This document shows, piece after piece, positions 52,516 through 61,410 of a stretch of 64,000 nt of DNA (its first letter is position 1; each line of letters begins with the position of its first letter). A program made the translations under genes and the position numbers. Below the pieces are notes generated by a model. It did no database searches. It was given only the letters and a program-made list of their open reading frames with translations, and had not been told where the DNA came from. Origin of the DNA: Rhabdobacter roseus (lineage in GTDB: Bacteria > Bacteroidota > Bacteroidia > Cytophagales > Spirosomataceae); assembly GCF_014202275.1 (NCBI RefSeq), contig NZ_JACHGF010000002.1:891920-955919 (forward strand), read 5' to 3'.

Positions 52516-55500
52516 ATGAAAAAAACGGTATGGACGTTGGTAGCGTGGCTGGCCTTTGGTACGCTCAGCTACGCCCAGCAAACGTTCCCGCGCAACGGGG
52601 CCTACGACGAGCGGCCGGGACGCTACGCGTTCACAAACGCCACCATCGTGGTAGATCCCAAAACGACCATTCAGAAAGGTACCTTGCTGATTGAAAACGG
52701 ACTCATCAAAGAGGTAGGTACCAATGTGAAAGTACCCGGCGGTACGGTCGTGACCGACCTGCAGGGCAAGTACATCTACCCCTCGCTGCTCGAGCTTGAC
52801 TCCAATTATGGCATGCCCGAAATAAAGAGTGAACGCCGTGGAGGCGGCCGACAACCCCAACAGCTAGAGTCGGCCAAGAAAGGGGCCTACGGCTGGAACC
52901 AGGCCATCCAACCCGAAAATGAAGCCACGGCCCTCTTTACCGTAGACGCCAAAAAGGCCGCCGAACTCCGGAAACTGGGTTTCGGTACGGTACTCACCCA
53001 CCCGCACGACGGCATTGTGCGGGGCACGGGGGCACTCGTGACGCTGGCCGACGAAGTAGCCAACGACGTACTGCTGCGCGCCGGAGTTTCGGCCCATTTT
53101 TCATTTAATAAAGGTAGTTCTACCCAAAACTACCCCAACTCCATCATGGGCAGCGTGGCTCTGCTGCGCCAAACCTACTACGACGCCGACTGGTACGCCA
53201 AAGGAGGTAAAGACCAGGAAACGAACCTATCGCTGAGCTATTTTAATCAAATCAAAAACTTGCCCGCTTTTTTTGAGGTAAGCGACAAGCTAGGCATCCT
53301 GCGTGCCGACAAGGTGGGCGATGAATTTGGCATTCAGTACATCATCAAAAGCGGCGGCGACGAGTATCAGCGCATCGACGACATCAAGGCCTCCGGCGCT
53401 TCCCTGCTGGTACCGCTGACCTTCCCCGAGGCCTTCGACGTGACGGACCCCTGGGACGCCGAGGCCGTAACCCTGGCCGAACTGAAACACTGGGAAATGG
53501 CTCCGGGCAATCCGGCGGCCGTAGCGCAGGCGGGCATTCCCTTTGCCCTCACTACTTCCGGACTGCCCAATACGGCCAATTTCTGGACACGCCTCCGCAC
53601 AGCCGTGGAGTTTGGCTTGTCCAAAGAAAAAGCCCTAGAAGCCCTCACCACGGCTCCGGCCCGATTGATCAAAGCGGAAAACCTGGTGGGTAGTTTGAAA
53701 AAAGGCATGCTGGCCAACTTCCTGATTACGTCCGATGAGCTTTTTGCCAACGACAACATCATCTACGAAAACTGGATCAAAGGCAAACCTTACATCATCA
53801 CCGACCGCCATACGCCCGACCTGCGGGGTACTTACAACCTCGCCTACGGCGGCCAGGCCAGCGGTCAGCTCCGGATCACCGGCACCCCTACCAAGCCCGA
53901 GTACCAGCTCGTGCTGAGTGATTCGCTGAAGGTAACGCCCAAGGTGAGCGTAGCCAACCAGCTCCTGACCATCACCTACCAGCCCGATAGCAAAAAGCCC
54001 GGCACCGTGCGCCTGACGGGCTGGCTCTCGGCCCGCGAACTCGGCGGCGAAGGCTCCCTGCCCGACGGCATGCCCCTGGCCTGGAGCGCCACGCTCACCG
54101 AGCCCTACCAGACCCCGGCCGCCCCGACGGATACCACCGTACGCAAGCCCAAGGAAATCGGAAAACTCCTGTACCCCTTTGTGGGGCTGGGCAACGAGGA
54201 GCGCCCCAAAGCCGAAACGATTTTGTTTAAAAACGCCACCGTCTGGACCAACGAGCAGGAAGGCGTTGTACAAGGTACCGACGTGCTGGTGCAAAATGGC
54301 AAAATAGCCCGGATTGGGAAAAGCCTCTCGGCTCCCGCCGGGGCCCGCACCATCGACGCCACCGGCAAGCACCTCACCAGCGGTATCATCGACGAGCATT
54401 CGCACATCGCGCTCTTTGCCGTCAACGAGGGCTCGCAATCCAGCACCGCCGAGGTACGCATGAGCGACGCCATCAACTCCGAAGACATCAACATCTACCG
54501 GCAGCTGGCCGGGGGCGTTACCACCTCCCAACTACTCCACGGTTCGGCCAATTCCATCGGTGGGCAGAGCGCGGTCATCAAGCTAAAGTGGGGCGCCATG
54601 CCCAGCGAAATGTGGCTCCCCGAGGCCAAGTACATCAAGTTTGCACTGGGTGAAAACGTGAAGCAGTCCAACTGGGGCGACGTAGCCCGGGTACGTTTCC
54701 CACAAACCCGTATGGGCGTGGAGCAAATCTACATGGACCACTTCATCCGCGCCCGCGAATACGATAAAGCCTGGAAAGACTACAACGGGGCCCGCAACAA
54801 AGCCTCCCGCCTGGCTCCCCGTCGCGACCTCGAGCTGGAAGCCCTGGCCGAAATCCTCAACAACGAGCGCTTCATTACCTGCCACTCCTACGTACAGTCG
54901 GAGATTAACATGCTCATGCACGTAGCGGATTCGCTCAAGTTTAAAGTCAATACCTTCACGCACATCCTGGAAGGCTATAAGCTGGCCGATAAAATGGCGG
55001 AACGCGGCATCGGTGGTTCTACTTTTTCTGACTGGTGGGCTTACAAAATGGAGGTAAAAGAGGCCATTCCGTACAACGCCGCCCTGATGGCCCGCGAAGG
55101 CGTGGTGGTGGCGATCAACTCCGACGACGCCGAGATGGCGCGCCGCCTCAACCAGGAGGCCGCCAAAGCGGTGGCTTTCGGGGGGATTTCCGAAGAGGAC
55201 GCCTGGAAAATGGTGACCCTCAACCCCGCCAAGCTCATGCACCTCGACCAGCGCATGGGTAGCATCAAAACCGGCAAAGACGCTGACCTGGTACTTTGGA
55301 ACAACCACCCGCTGTCGATTTACGCCCGCCCCGACTACACCCTGATCGAAGGTACCATCTACTTCGACTTCAAAGCCGACGAATCCAAGCAGGCCAAATT
55401 AGCGCAGGAAAAAGCGCGGCTCATTCAAAAAACCCTGGAGGCTAAGTCCAGCGGGGCTCCTACCCAACGCCCCGACATGCGCCGCCCGCGGATGTGGCAC

Positions 55501-55548
55501 TGCGAAGACGTTCTGGGCGAGCACAGCGAGCACGAGCACGGTAAATAA
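52516..55548 (+). CDS. Secreted double-domain amidohydrolase
   Basis: The start was set at the ATG at 52516 (MKKTVWTLVAWLAFGTLSYAQ, signal peptide). The 1010-residue protein contains two amidohydrolase-like units. The N-terminal unit (about 45-465) has a FTNATIVVDPKT start but lacks the HxH metal motif at the expected place (LLELDSNYG). The C-terminal unit (about 580-985) is complete: FKNATVWTN, GIIDEHSHIA with HxH, ITCHSYVQS, FTHILEG and NSDDAE. It probably hydrolyses cyclic amides or peptides in the periplasm. It forms an operon with the next gene, 25 bp downstream. Confidence 0.85.
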   Translation: MKKTVWTLVAWLAFGTLSYAQQTFPRNGAYDERPGRYAFTNATIVVDPKTTIQKGTLLIENGLIKEVGTNVKVPGGTVVTDLQGKYIYPSLLELDSNYGMPEIKSERRGGGRQPQQLESAKKGAYGWNQAIQPENEATALFTVDAKKAAELRKLGFGTVLTHPHDGIVRGTGALVTLADEVANDVLLRAGVSAHFSFNKGSSTQNYPNSIMGSVALLRQTYYDADWYAKGGKDQETNLSLSYFNQIKNLPAFFEVSDKLGILRADKVGDEFGIQYIIKSGGDEYQRIDDIKASGASLLVPLTFPEAFDVTDPWDAEAVTLAELKHWEMAPGNPAAVAQAGIPFALTTSGLPNTANFWTRLRTAVEFGLSKEKALEALTTAPARLIKAENLVGSLKKGMLANFLITSDELFANDNIIYENWIKGKPYIITDRHTPDLRGTYNLAYGGQASGQLRITGTPTKPEYQLVLSDSLKVTPKVSVANQLLTITYQPDSKKPGTVRLTGWLSARELGGEGSLPDGMPLAWSATLTEPYQTPAAPTDTTVRKPKEIGKLLYPFVGLGNEERPKAETILFKNATVWTNEQEGVVQGTDVLVQNGKIARIGKSLSAPAGARTIDATGKHLTSGIIDEHSHIALFAVNEGSQSSTAEVRMSDAINSEDINIYRQLAGGVTTSQLLHGSANSIGGQSAVIKLKWGAMPSEMWLPEAKYIKFALGENVKQSNWGDVARVRFPQTRMGVEQIYMDHFIRAREYDKAWKDYNGARNKASRLAPRRDLELEALAEILNNERFITCHSYVQSEINMLMHVADSLKFKVNTFTHILEGYKLADKMAERGIGGSTFSDWWAYKMEVKEAIPYNAALMAREGVVVAINSDDAEMARRLNQEAAKAVAFGGISEEDAWKMVTLNPAKLMHLDQRMGSIKTGKDADLVLWNNHPLSIYARPDYTLIEGTIYFDFKADESKQAKLAQEKARLIQKTLEAKSSGAPTQRPDMRRPRMWHCEDVLGEHSEHEHGK

Positions 55549-55573
55549 GGACTCATTTGTAAAGAAAAAATTC

Positions 55574-56869
55574 ATGAAAAAAATAGTCATATTCTTCGGG
55601 CTCCTGCTGCCGCTGGCACTGCGAGCCCAGAACCCCGCCCCGGCCAAGCCGCAGTCCAGGCCCATTGCCCTGACGGGCGCGACTATCCACGTGGGCAACG
55701 GGCAGGTGATCGAAAACGGCACGCTGGTTTTTGACAAAGGGATCATCACCGCCATCGGCAACGCCAGCACAACCTTCGACCGCACCGCCACCGAGGTACT
55801 TAACCTCACAGGCAAGCACATCTTCCCCAGCCTGGTGTCGATGGGTACTACCGTGGGTTTGCAGGAGATCGCCTCCGTCCGCGCCACGCTCGACTTCCAG
55901 GAGGTAGGTGAAATCAATCCCCACGTGCGGGCGCTCATTGCCTACAATACTGACTCGGAAATTATCCCTACCCTGCGCAATACGGGTATTCTGGTGTCGC
56001 AGGCCGTGCCGCAAGGTGGGTTGGTGTCGGGGCAGTCGTCGGTATTCTACGGCGACGGCTGGAACTGGGAAGATGCCGTGCTCAAAAAGGACGATGGCGT
56101 GTGGCTCAGCTGGCCCCCCTACCTGGCGCGTTCGTTCAACCCCGAGGATTTTACGTTTTCTATTAAGAAAAACGAAAAACGCGCCGAGGTGATCCAAAGC
56201 CTGCGTGCCTACTTCGCCGACGCCAAAGCCTACGCCGAGATCGCCGATCCGGCTCCCGTAAACCTGCGTCTGGCTTCCATGAAAAATCTGTTCAGCGGCG
56301 CGGCCAACCTCTACGTACGCGCCGACTACGCCAAGGACATCATCGAGGCCGTGCAATTTGCCAAGGAAATGGGCGTGCAAAAGGTGGTAATCATGGGCGG
56401 TGACGAGTCGCACAAAATAACGGGCTTCCTCAAAGAGAACCAGGTACCCGTGGTACTGGAAGAGCTGCACCGCCTGCCCAGCCGCCCCGACGACGACGTG
56501 TACCTACCCTACGAGCTCCCCGCGCGCCTGCACAAAGCGGGCGTAAAAGTGGCCCTCAGCTACGGCAGCGGCTGGTGGCGTACCCGCAACCTGGCCTTTC
56601 AGGGCGGCACGGCGGCGGGCTTTGGAGATCTTACGCCCGACGAAGCCCTGCAACTAGTCACCCGCAACCCCGCCGAAATCATGGGCGTGGCGCAGCAGGT
56701 AGGTACTTTGGAAAAAGGCAAACACGCTACCCTGGTGGTAGCGCGCGGTGACCTGCTCGACATGCGAAGCAACGTGATCGAAAAGGCGTACGTCAAAGGT
56801 GCCGACGTGAACCTCGACGACAAGCACAAACGCCTTTACGAAAAATACAAGGAAAAATACGGCCACTGA
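55574..56869 (+). CDS. Secreted amidohydrolase-like protein lacking the first metal motif
   Basis: The 431-residue protein has a signal peptide (MKKIVIFFGLLLPLALRAQ) and the amidohydrolase composite start LTGATIHVGNGQVIENGTLVFDKGIITAIG, but at the HxH position it reads LTGKHIFPSLVSMGTTVG, without the ligands. Later segments (VVIMGGDESHKITGFL, GVKVALSYGSGWWRTRNL, LVTRNPAEIMGVAQQVGTLEKGKHATLVV) are typical. It resembles the N-terminal unit of the upstream protein, so it may be a non-catalytic partner. A strong terminator follows. Confidence 0.83.
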   Translation: MKKIVIFFGLLLPLALRAQNPAPAKPQSRPIALTGATIHVGNGQVIENGTLVFDKGIITAIGNASTTFDRTATEVLNLTGKHIFPSLVSMGTTVGLQEIASVRATLDFQEVGEINPHVRALIAYNTDSEIIPTLRNTGILVSQAVPQGGLVSGQSSVFYGDGWNWEDAVLKKDDGVWLSWPPYLARSFNPEDFTFSIKKNEKRAEVIQSLRAYFADAKAYAEIADPAPVNLRLASMKNLFSGAANLYVRADYAKDIIEAVQFAKEMGVQKVVIMGGDESHKITGFLKENQVPVVLEELHRLPSRPDDDVYLPYELPARLHKAGVKVALSYGSGWWRTRNLAFQGGTAAGFGDLTPDEALQLVTRNPAEIMGVAQQVGTLEKGKHATLVVARGDLLDMRSNVIEKAYVKGADVNLDDKHKRLYEKYKEKYGH

Positions 56870-56892
56870 GCCGCCGTATCCTGGACTAGTGC

Positions 56893-56931
56893 GCGGTCAG
56901 GTACCTTCCAAGGTACCTGACCGCTTTTTTT
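56893..56931. terminator. Rho-independent terminator made from two GGTACC motif copies
   Basis: GCGGTCAGGTACCTT and AAGGTACCTGACCGC form a perfect 15-bp stem around CC, followed by T7. It sits after the plus-strand amidohydrolase gene and just before the stop of the convergent metallopeptidase gene, so it may serve both sides. Confidence 0.92.
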
Positions 56932-56940
56932 GAGGTACTT

Positions 56941-58749
56941 TTAAATAGCACGCTTCATGTTTACCGTCTGGCTCGGCTTTTGGATATAGCCGTTCGGAAC
57001 GCGCAGCCCGGCCCGGCCATTGGGTGCGTTGGGGTTGTTAAAACGGGTAGGTAGCCAGTAGGCTTTGTCGAGCGTGTGGCGCATACGCCGTCGCTGGTCG
57101 CGGGTGAAGGAGTTCTCGTAGGTGTGGAAGTAGTCCATCACGTTGGAGCTAATAAAATGCGTTCCGTCGCAGGCGGTGCGTTGGTAAGGGTTGCTACCCA
57201 TGCTGGCCTGGTAGGCGGTGCGGTCGTAGTAGGGCGTGTCGTCGCATTCGTCGGGGTCGGTGGCGCTGCAACCATTCAGTTCGTAGCCCGCGCCGCTAAA
57301 TACGTGATCCAGCGCCAGGTTATGGCCCAACTCGTGCGCCAGTACCCCCGCCGTATGGTCGTAGTTGAAAAAAGTACCGAAAGTGTAATTAGGCTGCTCG
57401 GGCTTGGTATACGAAGAGGTACCTTCCAGGTTGGTAGACCAGGCCGGGAAATACGCAAAGCTGAAGCCCTCCTCAATCTGGGTCACCCATACGTTGAGGT
57501 AGTAGTCGGGATTCCAGTAGTACTTCCAGGCTTCGTCGGTAAGTACCTTCATATCTTCAGACTTGTAGTAGGTATATTTTCGCTGCGGCAGGGGTACGGC
57601 ATCGATGCCTTTCTGCGGGAGCGGGCGGCCCGCGGGGTCGGTTTCGGCGGCGTAAAATTCCACGTAGGCATCGGCGCTGTTGAAGGCCCGGGGGCGCTCA
57701 ACGCCGTACTGCCCGCGGTAGATTTGGGTCACCTGCGCCAGCATGTCCGCGACCTTTTTCTCCGTAAAAGCCGGATAAGCGCTGGTATTGACGTGAAAAA
57801 TAACCGGTAGACGCACCACCCGGAAGGTTTCGTCCCGCACGGAGTTGATCGTCACCTGCTGGTTAGTGAGTCCGTAGCCCGTGGCCCTGAACGTAAACGC
57901 CCTGACTTCCTGGGTACTTAAAACGCTACCGGACGGGATGTTGACCCCGTTTTGCGTCAGCGTGAGGTCGGGGGTAGGGCGCATGGGGCGATCGTTCTCA
58001 TCCAGCGCCGTGAGCTCGACGGTCAGCCGGGTTTTGCCGTCGGCGTAAAAGTAGCGCGCGTCCAGGCCGAGGTCAATGACCAGGCGCTTCACCGGCGAGC
58101 GGGCATCGAGCACAATGGCGTTGCTCTCGATGCTCTGCCAGCGTACTTTGAAAGTGTAAAGTCCTGGATGCCGCGTCGTAAAGAGCGTGTCGGGCAGCGG
58201 CGAGTCGTTCACATACAACCGCGCCCCCGAGCGGTCCTGGATGGGCTTATTACCAATCCACGCCCCGATGGAGAAACGCGCCGTGGTGAGGCTGTCGGCC
58301 ACGTAGGTTCCGTGGTAAGGCTGCCCGGCCCGTTGATAATCCACGCTCAGCCGCAGCTTGATGTCCTGGTGGCCGTGTACCCGAAATGTTACCGGCGCAC
58401 TAAGTACCTGCCCGAACTTCGCCCGGATGGCGTAGGTACCTCGCTCCGTGAAGCGAAAGTGGTTGTCGGGCAGGGGTACTTCTTCCCACAGGTACTGCAC
58501 CAGGTGGTCGGGCAGGTCAATCCGGTTGCCGTCGGCATCTTTGGCGTACAGGAGTGCCAAGGGCACGTCAATGCGGTCTATGCCGGCAATAAAGTCCTTC
58601 TGCACGGTGGTGTCGATGGCTATTTCGGTGATGCGCTGGTAGTGAAAAAACGTATCCAACGGCCGGAAGTCTGCTTCGGGTTTACAGCTTACCAGCCAGG
58701 CAAGTACCCCTAGCATCACCAGCCATCGCGTCAGAATGGGTTGTTTCAT
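56941..58749 (-). CDS. M43-like zinc metallopeptidase lipoprotein
   Basis: The 602-residue protein has a lipoprotein signal (MKQPILTRWLVMLGVLAWLVSC). An N-terminal beta-rich region of about 310 residues with Ig-like pieces precedes the metzincin domain: HELGHNLALDH (472-482) supplies the three His ligands and catalytic Glu, and VMDYFHTYENSF supplies the Met-turn. This matches M43 cytophagalysin-like peptidases. The C-terminal RRMRHTLDKAYWLPTR is family-like. It starts 4 bp after the stop of the outer-membrane protein gene, so the two are co-transcribed. Confidence 0.88.
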   Translation of the reverse strand: MKQPILTRWLVMLGVLAWLVSCKPEADFRPLDTFFHYQRITEIAIDTTVQKDFIAGIDRIDVPLALLYAKDADGNRIDLPDHLVQYLWEEVPLPDNHFRFTERGTYAIRAKFGQVLSAPVTFRVHGHQDIKLRLSVDYQRAGQPYHGTYVADSLTTARFSIGAWIGNKPIQDRSGARLYVNDSPLPDTLFTTRHPGLYTFKVRWQSIESNAIVLDARSPVKRLVIDLGLDARYFYADGKTRLTVELTALDENDRPMRPTPDLTLTQNGVNIPSGSVLSTQEVRAFTFRATGYGLTNQQVTINSVRDETFRVVRLPVIFHVNTSAYPAFTEKKVADMLAQVTQIYRGQYGVERPRAFNSADAYVEFYAAETDPAGRPLPQKGIDAVPLPQRKYTYYKSEDMKVLTDEAWKYYWNPDYYLNVWVTQIEEGFSFAYFPAWSTNLEGTSSYTKPEQPNYTFGTFFNYDHTAGVLAHELGHNLALDHVFSGAGYELNGCSATDPDECDDTPYYDRTAYQASMGSNPYQRTACDGTHFISSNVMDYFHTYENSFTRDQRRRMRHTLDKAYWLPTRFNNPNAPNGRAGLRVPNGYIQKPSQTVNMKRAI

Positions 58750-58753
58750 AGCC

Positions 58754-59392
58754 TCAGAAGGTTATCAGTAGGGCGGTCGATTTATTTTTGAGTCCGTGCG
58801 GCGGCATCAAGTCCGCCAGGCCCCATTCTCCGCGCAGCTCCAAAACGGGGAAGTGACGAATGTACAGGCCCACGCTCAGCGCCAAGCCGTAGTCCACGTT
58901 ATTGCGAAGCATCTCGGCCGTGACGGGGTCGGGCTGCAACGTACCGCCCGGTGTCCCGTATTTCCAGTCGCCCCGGAGCAGCGACGAAAAGTACCCCCCT
59001 ACCCCCAGGTAAGGATTCAGCTTCGGGAAGCCCGGCTTCAGGATCAGCGGCATCAGGTTGGCCTGAAGGTACCTTAGGCGACTCACCGAGCGCACCTGCG
59101 CCAGGTCGTTTTTGAAGGTAATATCGGCACCTTTGTTGACGTAGGCCAGCTCCAGGCGGGCGTTATAGTGGCGATGAATAAACAGGTCGAAGAGCAGTCC
59201 GGCCTGCCATTTCCAGTTGGGAGGAGCCGGAAAAGCCAAGGTAGGCATACCGGGGCTGTGGTAGGTAGATGAAAGTACCCCCAGCCGCACGCCCACAAAA
59301 TTGGAGGGAGGCTGGGTACCTGGCTGCGCCCGAACCGACCCGGCCAATACCCACAAACTACCCAAAAAAAGAAAGTAAAGGTTTTTGATCAT
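58754..59392 (-). CDS. Outer-membrane beta-barrel protein (PorT-like)
   Basis: The start was set at the ATG at 59392 (MIKNLYFLFLGSLWVLAGSVRAQ, signal peptide). The 212-residue protein is an 8-strand-type barrel: FVGVRLGVLSS near the start, LLFDLFIHRHYNARLELAYVNKGAD, LQANLMPLILKPGFPKLNPYLGVGGYF, and VDYGLALSVGLYIR. It ends in STALLITF, with a terminal Phe typical of outer-membrane barrels. It is coupled with the M43-like peptidase and may anchor or export it. Confidence 0.8.
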   Translation of the reverse strand: MIKNLYFLFLGSLWVLAGSVRAQPGTQPPSNFVGVRLGVLSSTYHSPGMPTLAFPAPPNWKWQAGLLFDLFIHRHYNARLELAYVNKGADITFKNDLAQVRSVSRLRYLQANLMPLILKPGFPKLNPYLGVGGYFSSLLRGDWKYGTPGGTLQPDPVTAEMLRNNVDYGLALSVGLYIRHFPVLELRGEWGLADLMPPHGLKNKSTALLITF

Positions 59393-59755
59393 GAAATTCG
59401 GCTCCGTGTGAAGAGGGTACTTCAAAACGCAAAGTTCCGATTTATCCTCCAACAAAACATACGTAGTTTTCCCCCTTTTAGCCTCAAAGTACCCTGGTAT
59501 TGCTTCTTGTCTTCTTTTTTAGATTAAAAATGACCAATACCTGGCTAAACACCCGGTTATTCTTTGACTATTTTCTTTCCGTAAAAGGCTTTGGCATAGG
59601 CTATAAAGTTAATCACCACAAGAATCAGGCCGATCAGGTTGGTGTTGGTCACAAAAAGCCACTAAATAAAACCTAAATGCTCGCCGCGAGGTGCCATTGA
59701 AGCCATAAGTCCGTCATAGCCGTTTGTCCGCTATCGATGTGAGGCATGCGGTTGT
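59393..59755. other. Intergenic region with a decayed gene fragment
   Basis: No intact gene is seen. On the minus strand a short reading frame at 59557-59652 looks like the C-terminal end of a membrane protein. The rest has no recognisable feature beyond a GTACC copy near 59490. Confidence 0.5.
59557..59652 (-). pseudogene. C-terminal remnant of a membrane protein
   Basis: The frame from a GTG at 59652 encodes 31 residues: a polar start, a single hydrophobic helix (LIGLILVVINFIAYAKAF), then a basic end (YGKKIVKE) and stop. A stop lies a few codons upstream (TAG before WLF). This resembles the last helix of a transporter whose upstream part has been lost; a genuine small membrane peptide is the alternative. 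Confidence 0.3.
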
Positions 59756-61231
59756 TCAAGGAATTAAGTCCCGTATTTGCAGGGTTTCGTACACTTTATT
59801 GATCCCGGCCTGCGTATCCGAAAGGACAATGAGGATGTCCTGAGCCTCCAGCTCCGTGGCCCCACTGGGGGTAATGTACTTTTCGCCGCGTTTAATCATG
59901 GCGATGATGGCCGTTTTTGGAAAGCCCAAATCCACGATTTTTTTACCCACCGCCAGGCTGTCGGGAGTGATAACGATCTCCCGCATGAAGGTCCGTGGGT
60001 GGTCGGCCAGGGAAACTTCGGTGGGTACTTTGGGTTTGGCTTTTTCGGGCAAGGCCACGTGTAGCCACTGGGCCACGGTACTCAGGGTGGTACCCTGAAT
60101 GACAATGGAGGTCAGGGAGATGAAAAAGACCAGGTTGAAAATCATGTCGGCTTTTTCGATGCCCGCCAGCAGCGGATAGGTAGCAAACACAATGGGCACC
60201 GCGCCCCGCAACCCCACCCAGGAAATGTACCAGCGGCGCCTGGCTTTCATTTTGAAAAACAATAAACTCACGAACACACTCACGGGCCGGGCCACGACAA
60301 TCAGGAACATGGCTATCAACAGCCCCAGGCCAATTAAGGGTACGATGCGCGTGGGGTACACCAGCAGGCCGAGGGTCAGGAAGAGCACGATCTGCATGAG
60401 CCAGGCCAGGCCGTCGTACATGCGCAGGATGGTTTTTTTGTGGATCAAATCCTGGTTGCCCAGGTACACCGCACAGATGTATACGGCCAGGAAGCCGTTG
60501 CCGCCCACGAAGTCGGTAGCCGAAAAGGTAATGAACATGAGGGCAATGACCAGCACCGGATACAGCCCCTCGAAGTCGAGCTTGATGCGGTTGATGATGT
60601 ACTTGCTCAGCTTGCCAAACAGAAAACCGCCCAACGCGCCCAGGAGCATCTGCCGAAAAAACAACGGAATAAGCGAATAAACCGACTGCTCCGGGTTGAC
60701 CACCAAACCCAAAAAAGCAATGGTGAGCACGTAGGCCATCGGGTCGTTACTGCCGCTTTCCAGCTCCAGGGTTGGGCGCAGGTTGGCTTTGAGGGCCAGG
60801 CTTTTGGAACGCAGGATGGAAAAAACGGCCGCGGCGTCCGTAGACGAGACGATGGCCCCTAACAGCAGGCTCTCGTACAGCGTAAAGTCCGTAATGTACC
60901 AAACAAAAGTACCCAGGGTGAGGGCGGTCAAAAATACGCCCAGTGTAGAAAGTACCAGCCCTTGGGCGTAAACGGGCTTCACGACGTTCCAGTCGGTATC
61001 CAGGCCGCCCGAAAACAGAATAAAATTCAGCGAGACAATGCCAATGAACTGGGCCATTTGGGGGTTGTCGAAGTGAATACCGCCCAGCCCGTCGGAGCCC
61101 GCCAGCATGCCGATGGCTAAAAATAGAAGTAGCGTCGGGACGCCAAACCGATAGGAAGTTTTGCCCGCGATGATGCTAATCAATAGCAACACTGAGCCTA
61201 CTAAAAGTATATTTTCAATGGTTAAATACAT
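59756..61231 (-). CDS. K+/H+ (or Na+/H+) antiporter, NhaP2/CvrA-like CPA1 family
   Basis: The 491-residue protein has about twelve membrane spans followed by a cytosolic TrkA-C-like domain (about 400-485, ITPDSLAVGKKIVDLGFPKTAIIAMIKRGEKYI). Landmarks are GAIVSSTDAAAVFSIL with the ion-binding Asp, LELESGSNDPMAYVL with the conserved N-D pair, and WVGLRGAVPIVFA. NhaP2-type proteins exchange K+ or Na+ for protons to keep volume and pH. It stands alone. Confidence 0.92.
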   Translation of the reverse strand: MYLTIENILLVGSVLLLISIIAGKTSYRFGVPTLLLFLAIGMLAGSDGLGGIHFDNPQMAQFIGIVSLNFILFSGGLDTDWNVVKPVYAQGLVLSTLGVFLTALTLGTFVWYITDFTLYESLLLGAIVSSTDAAAVFSILRSKSLALKANLRPTLELESGSNDPMAYVLTIAFLGLVVNPEQSVYSLIPLFFRQMLLGALGGFLFGKLSKYIINRIKLDFEGLYPVLVIALMFITFSATDFVGGNGFLAVYICAVYLGNQDLIHKKTILRMYDGLAWLMQIVLFLTLGLLVYPTRIVPLIGLGLLIAMFLIVVARPVSVFVSLLFFKMKARRRWYISWVGLRGAVPIVFATYPLLAGIEKADMIFNLVFFISLTSIVIQGTTLSTVAQWLHVALPEKAKPKVPTEVSLADHPRTFMREIVITPDSLAVGKKIVDLGFPKTAIIAMIKRGEKYITPSGATELEAQDILIVLSDTQAGINKVYETLQIRDLIP

Positions 61232-61410
61232 GCATCTACTCCTTACCTGGGTGATTACTTCATTACCTCAAGTATCCCGCTCAAACCGGTTATTCTTAGG
61301 TGAATGACTCTTTTTAAAAAAGACTATATGTGTCTGAATTTTAAAAAAAGAAAATAAAAGTCACTCTAATATACAAAAATTTCGCATACGGTTGGGAAAG
61401 AAATTCAGTA

